This document shows, one piece after another, positions 24,352-31,858 of a DNA stretch of 33,488 nt. The position numbers and the translations under genes were made by a program. Origin of the DNA: JAWPMV01 sp038527215 (GTDB taxonomy: Bacteria; Bacteroidota; Bacteroidia; J057); contig JBCBGC010000088.1 of NCBI GenBank assembly GCA_038527215.1, positions 1 to 33,488 on the forward strand, in the 5' to 3' direction. The notes under the pieces are model-generated. The model was not told the DNA's origin. It was given only the letters and a program-made list of their open reading frames with translations, and searched no databases. Position 1 is the stretch's first letter, and each line of letters starts with the position of its first letter.

Positions 24352-26208
24352 ATGATGTTCCGTAACCTTATTTTTTGTTTGCTTTTGGCCTTTTTTATGG
24401 GCCAGGAAATAAACCTGAGAGCCCAAAGCCCGATACAGCGGGTAGAGCCTCCTAACTGGTGGGTGGGCATGAAAGAACCGGGCCTTCAACTGATGGTACA
24501 TGGGGAGAATATTGCCAATTATGAAGTGAAAGTTGCCCATGAAGGGGTGAAACTGGAACGCGTGATCAAGGTAACGAGTCCTAATTACCTCTTTCTGGAT
24601 CTGCATATTGCTCCCTCTGCAAAACCAGGCAAAGTAGCCCTCACCTTTGCTGATGGGAAAAAAACCATGGATTATCAGTGGGAATTGTGGGAAAGGGAAG
24701 ATGGCAGTGCCGAGAGAAAAGGGTTTAGCAACAAAGATGTTCTGTACCTGATTACGCCAGACCGTTTTGCCAATGGAGACCCCTCGAATGATATGGTAGA
24801 AGGGATGCGCGAAAAACCCAACCGAAAGTTTAAAGGAGGACGTCATGGCGGGGATATTGAAGGCATCCGTCAGCATTTAGATTACATCGCGGATATGGGC
24901 TTTACGGCCATTTGGGTCAATCCGGTTCTGGAAAACGACATGGAAGAATATTCCTATCACGGGTATTCGACCACTGATTTTTACAAAGTGGATCCTCGCT
25001 TTGGTTCTAATGAAAGCTACCGGTCGATGGCCAGGGAAGCCCGAGAAAAAGGGATCAGCCTGATCATGGACATGATTGTGAACCATTGTGGTTCGCTTCA
25101 TTGGTGGATGGAAGATATGCCCTCTGAGGACTGGATCAATGTCTGGCCCACCTATACCGGCACCAATCACCGCAAGAGTTTATGGCAGGATCCTTATGCT
25201 TCAAGCCTCGACCGCAAAATCTTTGCCGATGGCTGGTTTGTGCCTACCATGCCGGACTTGAACCAACGGAACCAGGAGATGGCCACCTATCTGACCCAAA
25301 ATGCCATTTGGTGGATAGAATATTTAGGGCTTTCGGGCATCCGCATGGATACCTATCCCTATCCGGAACAGGATTATATGACCGAGTGGACACGCCGGGT
25401 GATGGAAGAGTATCCGAATTTCAACGTGGTAGGGGAGGAATGGTATAATGATCCTTCCATCGTGGCTTATTGGCAGCGTGGCAAGCAAAATCCCAATGGC
25501 TACACCTCTGATCTACCTAGCCTGATGGACTTCCCCTTGCAGGAAACCATGGCTCGGGCCCTGGTAACGGAAGAAAGCTGGGGAGATGGCTGGATTGATT
25601 TGTACGAAAGGTTGGCCCAGGATTTTATGTATGCTGACCCCCATAATCTGGTGGTTTTTCCGGATAACCATGATATGAGCCGTATTTTTTCTCAGCTAAA
25701 TGAAGACATAGATTTATTCAATCTGGCCATGGCGTATACCGCGACTATCCGAGGTATCCCCCAGATTTATTACGGTACAGAAATCCTCATGAAAAATCCC
25801 GGGACCACCGATCATGGCATCATCCGTAGTGATTTCCCCGGAGGCTGGGCCGGGGATAAAGTCAATGCTGCCAGTGGGGAAGGCCTGTCCAAAGAGGCTA
25901 AAGCCGCCCAGGCGATGATGAAAAAACTCCTCAACTGGCGAAAAAGTGCCACCGCCGTGCATACAGGTAAACTCATCCATTTTGTCCCGGAAGAAAGTGT
26001 CTATGTATACTTCCGCTATGATGCACAGCAAAAGATCATGGTCATCCTGAATAAAAACAAAGGAGACTATGAGCTGAACCTTGATCGCTTCGCGGAAGTG
26101 CTGCAGGATGCCGCTGTGGGACAGGAGGTGTTGAGTGGCCGGAGCTACCGATTGGAAGAGAAGCTGGCGCTGCCCCCCATGACGCCTTTGATTCTGGAGT
26201 TGAAGTAA
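24352..26208 (+). CDS. susA: Secreted GH13 neopullulanase/cyclomaltodextrinase (SusA-like)
   Basis: A 618-residue secreted alpha-amylase-family enzyme. It has a signal peptide (cleavage near AQS, residue 25) and an N-terminal beta-sandwich domain of the cyclomaltodextrinase type (about 30-115: VEPPNWWVGMKEPGLQLMVH). The catalytic barrel carries Asp333 (GIRMDTYPYPEQ), Glu362 (VVGEEWYNDP) and Asp441 (FPDNHDMSRIF). A C-terminal beta domain ends in PPMTPLILELK. It would cut pullulan, cyclodextrins or starch oligosaccharides in the periplasm, supplying the MFS carrier encoded two genes upstream. It is the last member of the tight operon; the next gene lies 150 bp on. Residues and length are intact. 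Confidence 0.94.
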   Translation: MMFRNLIFCLLLAFFMGQEINLRAQSPIQRVEPPNWWVGMKEPGLQLMVHGENIANYEVKVAHEGVKLERVIKVTSPNYLFLDLHIAPSAKPGKVALTFADGKKTMDYQWELWEREDGSAERKGFSNKDVLYLITPDRFANGDPSNDMVEGMREKPNRKFKGGRHGGDIEGIRQHLDYIADMGFTAIWVNPVLENDMEEYSYHGYSTTDFYKVDPRFGSNESYRSMAREAREKGISLIMDMIVNHCGSLHWWMEDMPSEDWINVWPTYTGTNHRKSLWQDPYASSLDRKIFADGWFVPTMPDLNQRNQEMATYLTQNAIWWIEYLGLSGIRMDTYPYPEQDYMTEWTRRVMEEYPNFNVVGEEWYNDPSIVAYWQRGKQNPNGYTSDLPSLMDFPLQETMARALVTEESWGDGWIDLYERLAQDFMYADPHNLVVFPDNHDMSRIFSQLNEDIDLFNLAMAYTATIRGIPQIYYGTEILMKNPGTTDHGIIRSDFPGGWAGDKVNAASGEGLSKEAKAAQAMMKKLLNWRKSATAVHTGKLIHFVPEESVYVYFRYDAQQKIMVILNKNKGDYELNLDRFAEVLQDAAVGQEVLSGRSYRLEEKLALPPMTPLILELK

Positions 26209-26358
26209 GGCGGCGCTTTCTTATTTCTGGAAGGCGTTTCGCAAATTGAGAAGAAAATCCAGGTGTAGCTTGGGATAAGTGGTTGATAGTGAGGAGTAAA
26301 GCCTTTTGGCTGATCCTTTGCCCTATAGGTCATCGATCACCCATTAACCCTTACCACC

Positions 26359-26712
26359 ATGATTAGCCTGGCTTTTCTTCTACAAGTATTCTTTTTCGGT
26401 GTAGCAGTCGCATGTGCTGCCTATATCCTCCCTTTTGTTTACCTGCGAAATTTTGGGGTAGCTCAAGTGGTGGCCCTGTTGGTTTCCCTGTTCAATATTG
26501 CAGCGGTTTGGCTGCTGGGGAAAGCAGGGATCTATTTTGATCTCCAGTCTGTTAATCTCGCCTATTTTATGCTGACCACCCTCTCCCTGATGGGAGCGGA
26601 CCAACTCCTGCGCGGTTTTTCGATTAAAAAGCGTTGGGGTGCCCTGGGCTTAAGCCTCCTGGTGGTGGTCCTGAATTACTTTCTCGTGTCCTTGCTGAGC
26701 CAGGTCCTTTAG
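26359..26712 (+). CDS. Small four-TM membrane protein of unknown function
   Basis: A 117-residue very hydrophobic protein with about four membrane segments (LAFLLQVFFFGVAVACAAYI; VVALLVSLFNIAAVWLLG; LAYFMLTTLSLMGADQLL; LGLSLLVVVLNYFLVSLL). No motif suggests a function. It lies 150 bp after the SusA-like gene and is followed by a terminator, so it may be the tail of that transcript or a separate unit. The ATG at 26359 follows ACCACC and no better start is seen. Confidence 0.75.
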   Translation: MISLAFLLQVFFFGVAVACAAYILPFVYLRNFGVAQVVALLVSLFNIAAVWLLGKAGIYFDLQSVNLAYFMLTTLSLMGADQLLRGFSIKKRWGALGLSLLVVVLNYFLVSLLSQVL

Positions 26713-26755
26713 TACCCAGCCTTTGCATAACAAGACCATTTGTATGGACCTTGAT

Positions 26756-26782
26756 GGTCGCCCTTAGGGGCGGCCTTTTTTT
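26756..26782 (+). terminator. Rho-independent terminator after the small membrane protein
   Basis: GGTCGCCC (26756-26763) pairs with GGGCGGCC (26768-26775), with one G-T pair, followed by seven T. It ends the transcript coming from the alpha-glucan side. Confidence 0.9.
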
Positions 26783-26827
26783 GTGGATTCAAGGGAAGGA
26801 AATGATCGGGTGTAGAAAATTACGACC

Positions 26828-28153
26828 ATGATGGTATACACCAACTTCAAACTTATGCCCGTTCCCATGAAATCTACCGCCAAACTCTCTCCGCTAAATG
26901 GACTTCTTTCAGGGTTTTTAATATTAGTATTTTTCCTAACAGTGTTATGGGGATTTTCGTCTCACATCTTCCCTGGCCAACAGCAGGCCCCTCGGCAGCG
27001 GTTGATTGACCTTAACCTGCTTAGTTATACCCTGGCCAACCAACATGATCAGTTCTATTCTTTTATCGGAGTTCGGACCCTGAGCATGGTACACATCGCG
27101 GTGCATGATGCCTTGCAGGGAATCGATGCTCAATATGAAAGCTATGCTTATGCGGTTAAGCCGCAGGATGCAGATGCTACCACAGCCATGATCAGTGCCG
27201 GGAGATATATCCTGGAAAAGGCCTATCCAAAACGCATCGACACCATTAGAGCCGTTACCAATGCCTGGCTAAGTGAGATTCCTGCGGGAGCGGAAAAGGA
27301 GGCAGGCATATCTCTCGGTATGGCCTCCGCTCAGGCGATCTGGGAAAAAAGGGTAGGGGATGGGCACGAAAAACAAGGAGACTATACGCCCATGACCAAA
27401 CCGGGAGATTATCAATACACTCCAGGATTTGACGAGTGGGTCCTGTATCCAGACTTTGATTATGCCCGGCCCTTTACCATGGATTCGGTAACGCAGTTTC
27501 GGGTAACGCCTCCACCTCAAATGAACAGTCAGGCTTACCTACAAGCGGTGGAGGAAGTAGCCAGGATGGGCAGCAAACAAGGGCACGGACGGACCGCGGA
27601 CCAAACCCACATCGCGCATTGGTGGGCAGAGTTTGGGGAGCACAGCTGGAATCGACTGGCGCGGCAGCTGGCCCCGGAACATGGACTGTCTCTCCACGAA
27701 ACGGCTCGCTTGTTCGCCCTCCTCAATGTCAACCTATATGACCTATATTTGGCTTCCCTGGAAAGTAAATACCATTATGATACCTGGCGACCTTATACCG
27801 CTATCCGCCAGGGTTTCCCGGGCTTTCCGGCTCAACCCGGCTGGGAGCCAGAAATGCTCACCCCGCCCTGGCCTGAGTATCCTTCCGCCCATGCGGCCGT
27901 GGGAGCCGGAGGCGCAGAAATCCTCACCGAAGTATTAGGAACCGCAGCCGTTTCTTTTCGCATGCTGTCTATTTCTACTTTGCCGGGCCAAGCCTACCGA
28001 AGCTATACCCACTTGGATTCAGCTGCGTTGGACTGTGCCGCCTCCCGCATTTATAATGGCTTCCATTTTCGCTTTGCCACGGACAAAGGCCTCGAACAAG
28101 GCCGAACCCTGGCCCGCCATGTATTGGATACGCATTTTCGGAGCAGAGAGTAG
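26828..28153 (+). CDS. Vanadium-dependent haloperoxidase / PAP2-like phosphatase
   Basis: A 441-residue membrane-anchored or secreted protein with one N-terminal hydrophobic segment (about 25-45). It carries the vanadate/phosphate-binding signature of the haloperoxidase-PAP2 superfamily: Lys314 and Arg321 (KYHYDTWRP), Ser352 and His354 (YPSAHAAVG), and Arg407 and His413 (SRIYNGFHFR), the last pair with the same five-residue spacing as in vanadium enzymes. The usual PSGH is PSAH here. It may oxidise halides with peroxide or hydrolyse phosphate esters; the sequence does not settle which. In-frame ATGs at 26828, 26831, 26855 and 26867 make the start uncertain. It is a single gene between a terminator and a repeat region; its stop codon is the first TAG of the heptamer repeat. 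Confidence 0.9.
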   Translation: MMVYTNFKLMPVPMKSTAKLSPLNGLLSGFLILVFFLTVLWGFSSHIFPGQQQAPRQRLIDLNLLSYTLANQHDQFYSFIGVRTLSMVHIAVHDALQGIDAQYESYAYAVKPQDADATTAMISAGRYILEKAYPKRIDTIRAVTNAWLSEIPAGAEKEAGISLGMASAQAIWEKRVGDGHEKQGDYTPMTKPGDYQYTPGFDEWVLYPDFDYARPFTMDSVTQFRVTPPPQMNSQAYLQAVEEVARMGSKQGHGRTADQTHIAHWWAEFGEHSWNRLARQLAPEHGLSLHETARLFALLNVNLYDLYLASLESKYHYDTWRPYTAIRQGFPGFPAQPGWEPEMLTPPWPEYPSAHAAVGAGGAEILTEVLGTAAVSFRMLSISTLPGQAYRSYTHLDSAALDCAASRIYNGFHFRFATDKGLEQGRTLARHVLDTHFRSRE

Positions 28154-28191
28154 AGAGTAGAGAGTAGAGAGTAGAGAGTAGAGATTAGAGA
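28145..28191. repeat. Heptamer microsatellite (TAGAGAG)n
   Basis: Four perfect TAGAGAG units (28151-28178) are preceded by AGAGAG and followed by two decayed units. The haloperoxidase-like gene stops at the first TAG of the tract, so changes in copy number would not alter the protein. Confidence 0.95.
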
Positions 28192-28193
28192 CC

Positions 28194-28211
28194 GTCCCGA
28201 GGTATCGGGAC
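28194..28211. other. Perfect hairpin after the haloperoxidase-like gene
   Basis: GTCCCGA and TCGGGAC form a perfect 7-bp stem around GGTA. There is no T-run on either strand, so it is not a standard intrinsic terminator. It lies between the heptamer tract and the 90-bp array. Confidence 0.6.
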
Positions 28212-28235
28212 TGAGAGAGGTGAGACAAGAATCCA

Positions 28236-28712
28236 TAACACTGGCTTCCAGCCAGTAAAACCCCGTACCGCAGCTGCAAGCTGCGGCCACCCCCAGCCGG
28301 TGCAATCGCATTCACCCAGCGCCCGTAACACTGGCTTCCAGCCAGTAAAACCCACACCGCAGCTGTAAGCTGCGGCCACCCCCAGCCGGTGCAATCACAT
28401 CCACCCAGCGCCCGTAACACTGGCTTCCAGCCGGTAAAAACCCGCACCGCAGCTGCAAGTTGCGGCTACCACCAGCCGGTGAAATCGCATCCACCCAAGG
28501 CCCGTAACACGGGCTTCCAGCCGGTAAAACCCCGCACCACAGCTGCAAGCTGCGGCCACCACCAGCCGGTGCAATCACATCCACCCAAGGTCCGTAACAC
28601 TGGCTTCCAGACCCCCACCGCAGCTGCAAGCTGCGGCTACCACCAGGCGGTGATACCCGTACCGCAGCTGCAAGCTGCGGCCACCGCCAGCCGGTGCAAT
28701 CGGCTTCACCCC
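28236..28712. repeat. Tandem array of about 90-bp units, each with two hairpins
   Basis: Units begin at 28236, 28326, 28415, 28505 and 28595 (spacing 90, 89, 90, 90); the fifth is shortened and a partial sixth runs from about 28659 to 28712. Each full unit has a short stem-loop, CTGGCTTCCAGCCAG, and a stronger one, CCGCAGCTGCAAGCTGCGG, followed by a conserved CAGCCGGTGCAATC block. The array fills the 552-bp gap between two convergent genes, and the stop codon of the FAD oxidoreductase lies in its last partial unit. There are no unique spacers, so it is not a CRISPR array. The frames open across it on both strands follow from the repeat period being near a multiple of three. Confidence 0.92.
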
Positions 28713-30121
28713 AACCTTTTCAAGGCTGCCTGCGCCGCATAAAACCCACACATCCCATGAACCCCTCCTCCGGGCGGCGTAGCTGCAGAGCAGAGGAAAA
28801 TCTGGCGATTTGGGGTGGTATACGGATTCCAGCGCGCAACCGGCCGGGTGAACAGCTGCGGCAAATGCGCGGCCCCGCCAGTAATTACTCCTCCTACATT
28901 ATTGGGGTTGTAGGTATGCCAGGCCTCCGGCCCGGTTTTGTAACGGGCCAGGATGATGTCTTTGAAGCCAGGGGCAAAACGCTCCACTTGGTTTTCGATG
29001 GCTTCCGTCATATCACGCTTGGAACCGTGTGGCACATGGCAATAAGCATAACCCGTATGTTTACCCTCAGGGGCCCGACTGCTATCTATCTCACTCTGCT
29101 GGCAGAGGATGAGATAAGGCCGCTCCGTGTGGGTGCCTTGCCAGGCGTCCCGTTCACTTTGGGCGATTTCCTGCAAGGTGCCGCCAATATGTACCGTGGA
29201 GGCTTTCAGACAGGCCGGGTCTTTCCAGGGAATGGATTCGGACAAGGCCCAGTCTAGTTTGAAGGCTCCGGGGCCGTAGCGAAATTTTTCTAATCTTCGG
29301 CGGTAGCCTTTGGGCAATTTATCGGCAGCAATATGGGCCAGCTGTAGCGGGTCGGTATTGAATAGGTAAACCTTTGCCGCTGGGATATCTTCCCAGGAAG
29401 CCACCATGTGCTGCGTCTGGACCGTGCCGCCCAGTTGTTGAAAGTGGGCCAGCAAAGCCTGAGATAGTTGCATGGTGCCGCCTTTTACGACCGGCCAATC
29501 TACCATATGGGCCATTACGGAGAACAGCAAGCCTATGGCTGCACTAAAGGGTTTTCCCAGTGGCAATACACTATGCCCTGCATTTCCGGCCAGCAGGGCT
29601 TGGCCTCTTTCTGTCTGAAAACGCAGGCTAGCCAGGGTCGCAGCAGGCAGCATGGCGTTGAGCCCAAAGCGGGCCAACTCTATAGGTCTTTTGGGTACGC
29701 CTAAGGGTTTGAGGCTATCCTGAATCAGGTCTTCCGCATGGGGCAGAAAAGGCTGGATGAGCTTTTTCCAGGCTTTTCCATCTTTACCGAGGCTGTCTGC
29801 GGTCGCTTCCAGGCTTTTGCTGAGGATCACCGCGGGCGCATCCTCCAGTGGATGGGCTACTGAGGCCTCAGGATAAACCCATTCCAGTCCGTAGTCGGCT
29901 AAAGGCAGCTTTTTCCAATAGGGAGAAAGGACCCCTGTCGGATGAACGGCTGAACATACGTCATGGTAAAAACCGGGCAAGGTTAGCTCTGCCGTTCGGG
30001 TCCCGCCGCCTACTGCGCCGGCACTTTCCAGGATGAGGACCTTGGCCCCAGCTTCTGCCAGGGCGATGCCTGCGCTCAGTCCATTAGGTCCCGAGCCGAT
30101 GATGACGGCATCCCAGCTCAT
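28706..30121 (-). CDS. FAD-dependent oxidoreductase, phytoene-desaturase-like
   Basis: A 471-residue flavoprotein. The N-terminal dinucleotide-binding motif is VIIGSGPNGLSAGIALAEAG, with the acidic end LILESAG and the arginine-containing GGGTRTAEL. The C-terminal FAD-contact segment IFLCSAATPPGGGVHGMCG is typical of the CrtI/PYROXD2-like branch. Such enzymes desaturate or oxidise isoprenoid or lipid-like substrates; the actual substrate is unknown, and no phytoene synthase is in the window. Its ATG overlaps the stop codon of the DUF3556-like gene by one base (TGATG), so the two are translationally coupled. The 3' end reaches into the repeat array, which may have changed its last codons. Confidence 0.9.
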   Translation of the reverse strand: MSWDAVIIGSGPNGLSAGIALAEAGAKVLILESAGAVGGGTRTAELTLPGFYHDVCSAVHPTGVLSPYWKKLPLADYGLEWVYPEASVAHPLEDAPAVILSKSLEATADSLGKDGKAWKKLIQPFLPHAEDLIQDSLKPLGVPKRPIELARFGLNAMLPAATLASLRFQTERGQALLAGNAGHSVLPLGKPFSAAIGLLFSVMAHMVDWPVVKGGTMQLSQALLAHFQQLGGTVQTQHMVASWEDIPAAKVYLFNTDPLQLAHIAADKLPKGYRRRLEKFRYGPGAFKLDWALSESIPWKDPACLKASTVHIGGTLQEIAQSERDAWQGTHTERPYLILCQQSEIDSSRAPEGKHTGYAYCHVPHGSKRDMTEAIENQVERFAPGFKDIILARYKTGPEAWHTYNPNNVGGVITGGAAHLPQLFTRPVARWNPYTTPNRQIFLCSAATPPGGGVHGMCGFYAAQAALKRLG

Positions 30122-31788
30122 CAGGCGTGAACCACGGAGGTGGGATACGGTTGTAACTCCATCAGCTCATCGATCTGGATTGTCCCGGATTTGAGTTCTC
30201 CGTCTTTGGCGTCTACGATCCGCCAACTTAGCTCTGGCTTGGCCATAGGTTGGGATTCCACCATGATGCAGCGCAGTTCTCCAGAGGTGAACTGACAGCG
30301 TTTTTGGATGGCCGCCAGTAGCTGCTCATCGTGCAGATGCCCCTCGCCAAAATTCCAGCCCAGGGCTACCCCGGCGACCAATTCACCATCCCGCCATTGG
30401 TATTGCTCGATATTTTCGACGGCTTGCGGAACAAGCTTTTGCAGGGCCCTTCCGTGCAAGTGCATGACCCGGAAAGAAATGACCTTGGCGACCAGGGATT
30501 GGGCCGTGTCTTCGTCGTAAAACATCTCCAATTGCTTGCGTACGGTCTTGGCAGACTTGGTGAGGTTTTGGTCCAGCTTTTCTTCCGAATTATCCCTAAA
30601 CAACCACACGCTGTAGGCCCAGTTGCCGGCGTAGTAGCGCATGGAAAGCAGGAAGGAAACGTATTTCGGGAAAAAATTGCCGACCAGCGGCACGCCGACC
30701 AAAGAGATGGCCAGGACAATGGCCAGGATAGGGGATTCCAGCGAATCAAAGCCTACCGCTGCATGCTGCCCAAAGAGTACGAAGGCCCCATAGACCATGA
30801 TGACATTCCATTCCAGCGGCACCCCCATGGGAAAACTGCTGGTGATAAAAAGATGGAACATAAACATGACCACCAGGAAAACGGTGGTCACGGTACCCCC
30901 ATCACTCATGAAAAGCACCAGGGGGAAGGTGTATTCGATAACCGTACCAGCGTGAGCTAATATGCCAGAAAGACGGCTGGCCCGCAGGTCTTCCGGATAA
31001 TCTTTGTAGAGTTTACGCTTGAGCCATTTCCAGCGGATCACGGCATGGTTACTGATCATGACCCCGATTACGCCCGGGAAGTGGCGGTTGAGTTTGGAAG
31101 TCGCCGCGCCCCACCAGATGGCTACCCAGACGATTTTGGCTCCGATGATTTCCTGACCAGGAAACATGAAGCAAAAGGCGGCTAGCAGATAGTGTTCAGA
31201 ACGAGCAGCCAGGTAAATGGTTTTGTCCAGTAATCCCAATACAGGCAATAAAATCGCGATGGGATAGAGCATTTCCGGTACCACCACATCCGCTACCAAG
31301 GCCCGAATCAGTACGCCCAGCAAGCCCAGATAGAGGACTACATCTACGATGTTCCTTTTGTCCGACCCAATCACGGGTAACTGAGGGAAGAGTGGCAGCT
31401 TAATGGTTCCCGGCCGGGCAAAGTGCAATACGCCACCTAGAGGCGGGAAATAGCGGGCCGTCAAGGGGCCACTGCCACAGCCGAGCCCGAGCACTTCAAA
31501 GAGCATGCTCCACAGCACGAATTTCAACAGCGCCTGCGGCTCAAACCACCAGGCAGAAATGGTTGATAAGCCTCCTAATCCTTCCGAGAAGGAGCAGAAT
31601 AAGGTCCACACCCACCCATAGAGGAGGATTTTGAGCACGTAAAAGACATAGGCGGAAACCGGGGCTCCATAGCCCTGCATAGCCCAGGCCTGACAGAGCA
31701 TTTTGACCCGGGTATGAAAAGGTTTTTGCTTCCACTCCCCGAAGTCAAAAGGCAAAGGCTGAGGAGCAAGCAATTTTAGGTTTTTCAT
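30121..31788 (-). CDS. DUF3556-like multi-TM membrane protein
   Basis: A 555-residue protein with about nine or more membrane segments over residues 40-400, then a soluble C-terminal domain of about 150 residues (from EEKLDQNLTKSAKTVRKQLE). The segment TARYFPPLGGVLHFARPGT and the following KLPLFPQLPVIG match what I remember of DUF3556 transmembrane proteins, best known from actinobacteria. I am fairly but not fully sure of that family. Function is unknown. It is the first gene of a pair with the FAD oxidoreductase, sharing a TGATG junction, so the two products probably act on the same substrate, perhaps a membrane lipid. Start ATG at 31788; 70 bp separate it from the LRR gene upstream. Confidence 0.82.
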   Translation of the reverse strand: MKNLKLLAPQPLPFDFGEWKQKPFHTRVKMLCQAWAMQGYGAPVSAYVFYVLKILLYGWVWTLFCSFSEGLGGLSTISAWWFEPQALLKFVLWSMLFEVLGLGCGSGPLTARYFPPLGGVLHFARPGTIKLPLFPQLPVIGSDKRNIVDVVLYLGLLGVLIRALVADVVVPEMLYPIAILLPVLGLLDKTIYLAARSEHYLLAAFCFMFPGQEIIGAKIVWVAIWWGAATSKLNRHFPGVIGVMISNHAVIRWKWLKRKLYKDYPEDLRASRLSGILAHAGTVIEYTFPLVLFMSDGGTVTTVFLVVMFMFHLFITSSFPMGVPLEWNVIMVYGAFVLFGQHAAVGFDSLESPILAIVLAISLVGVPLVGNFFPKYVSFLLSMRYYAGNWAYSVWLFRDNSEEKLDQNLTKSAKTVRKQLEMFYDEDTAQSLVAKVISFRVMHLHGRALQKLVPQAVENIEQYQWRDGELVAGVALGWNFGEGHLHDEQLLAAIQKRCQFTSGELRCIMVESQPMAKPELSWRIVDAKDGELKSGTIQIDELMELQPYPTSVVHA

Positions 31789-31858
31789 GTCAAAAGCAGT
31801 AGATATCCTTATTTGGAAGTTACTGCGATTGAGGGAGAAATGCGAATGACCCTCAGGA

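Noticed and set aside
28194..28211. Intrinsic terminator for the haloperoxidase-like gene
   Set aside because: The stem is perfect but no T-run follows on either strand, so it is listed only as a hairpin.
28236..28712. Possible CRISPR array
   Set aside because: The whole 90-bp unit repeats; there are no unique spacers between short direct repeats, and no cas gene is nearby.
28389..28742. Plus-strand open frame of 117 codons, and minus-strand frames, across the 90-bp array
   Set aside because: They arise because the unit is 90 bp long, a multiple of three, so a frame without a stop repeats. The product is a low-complexity repeat without known features.
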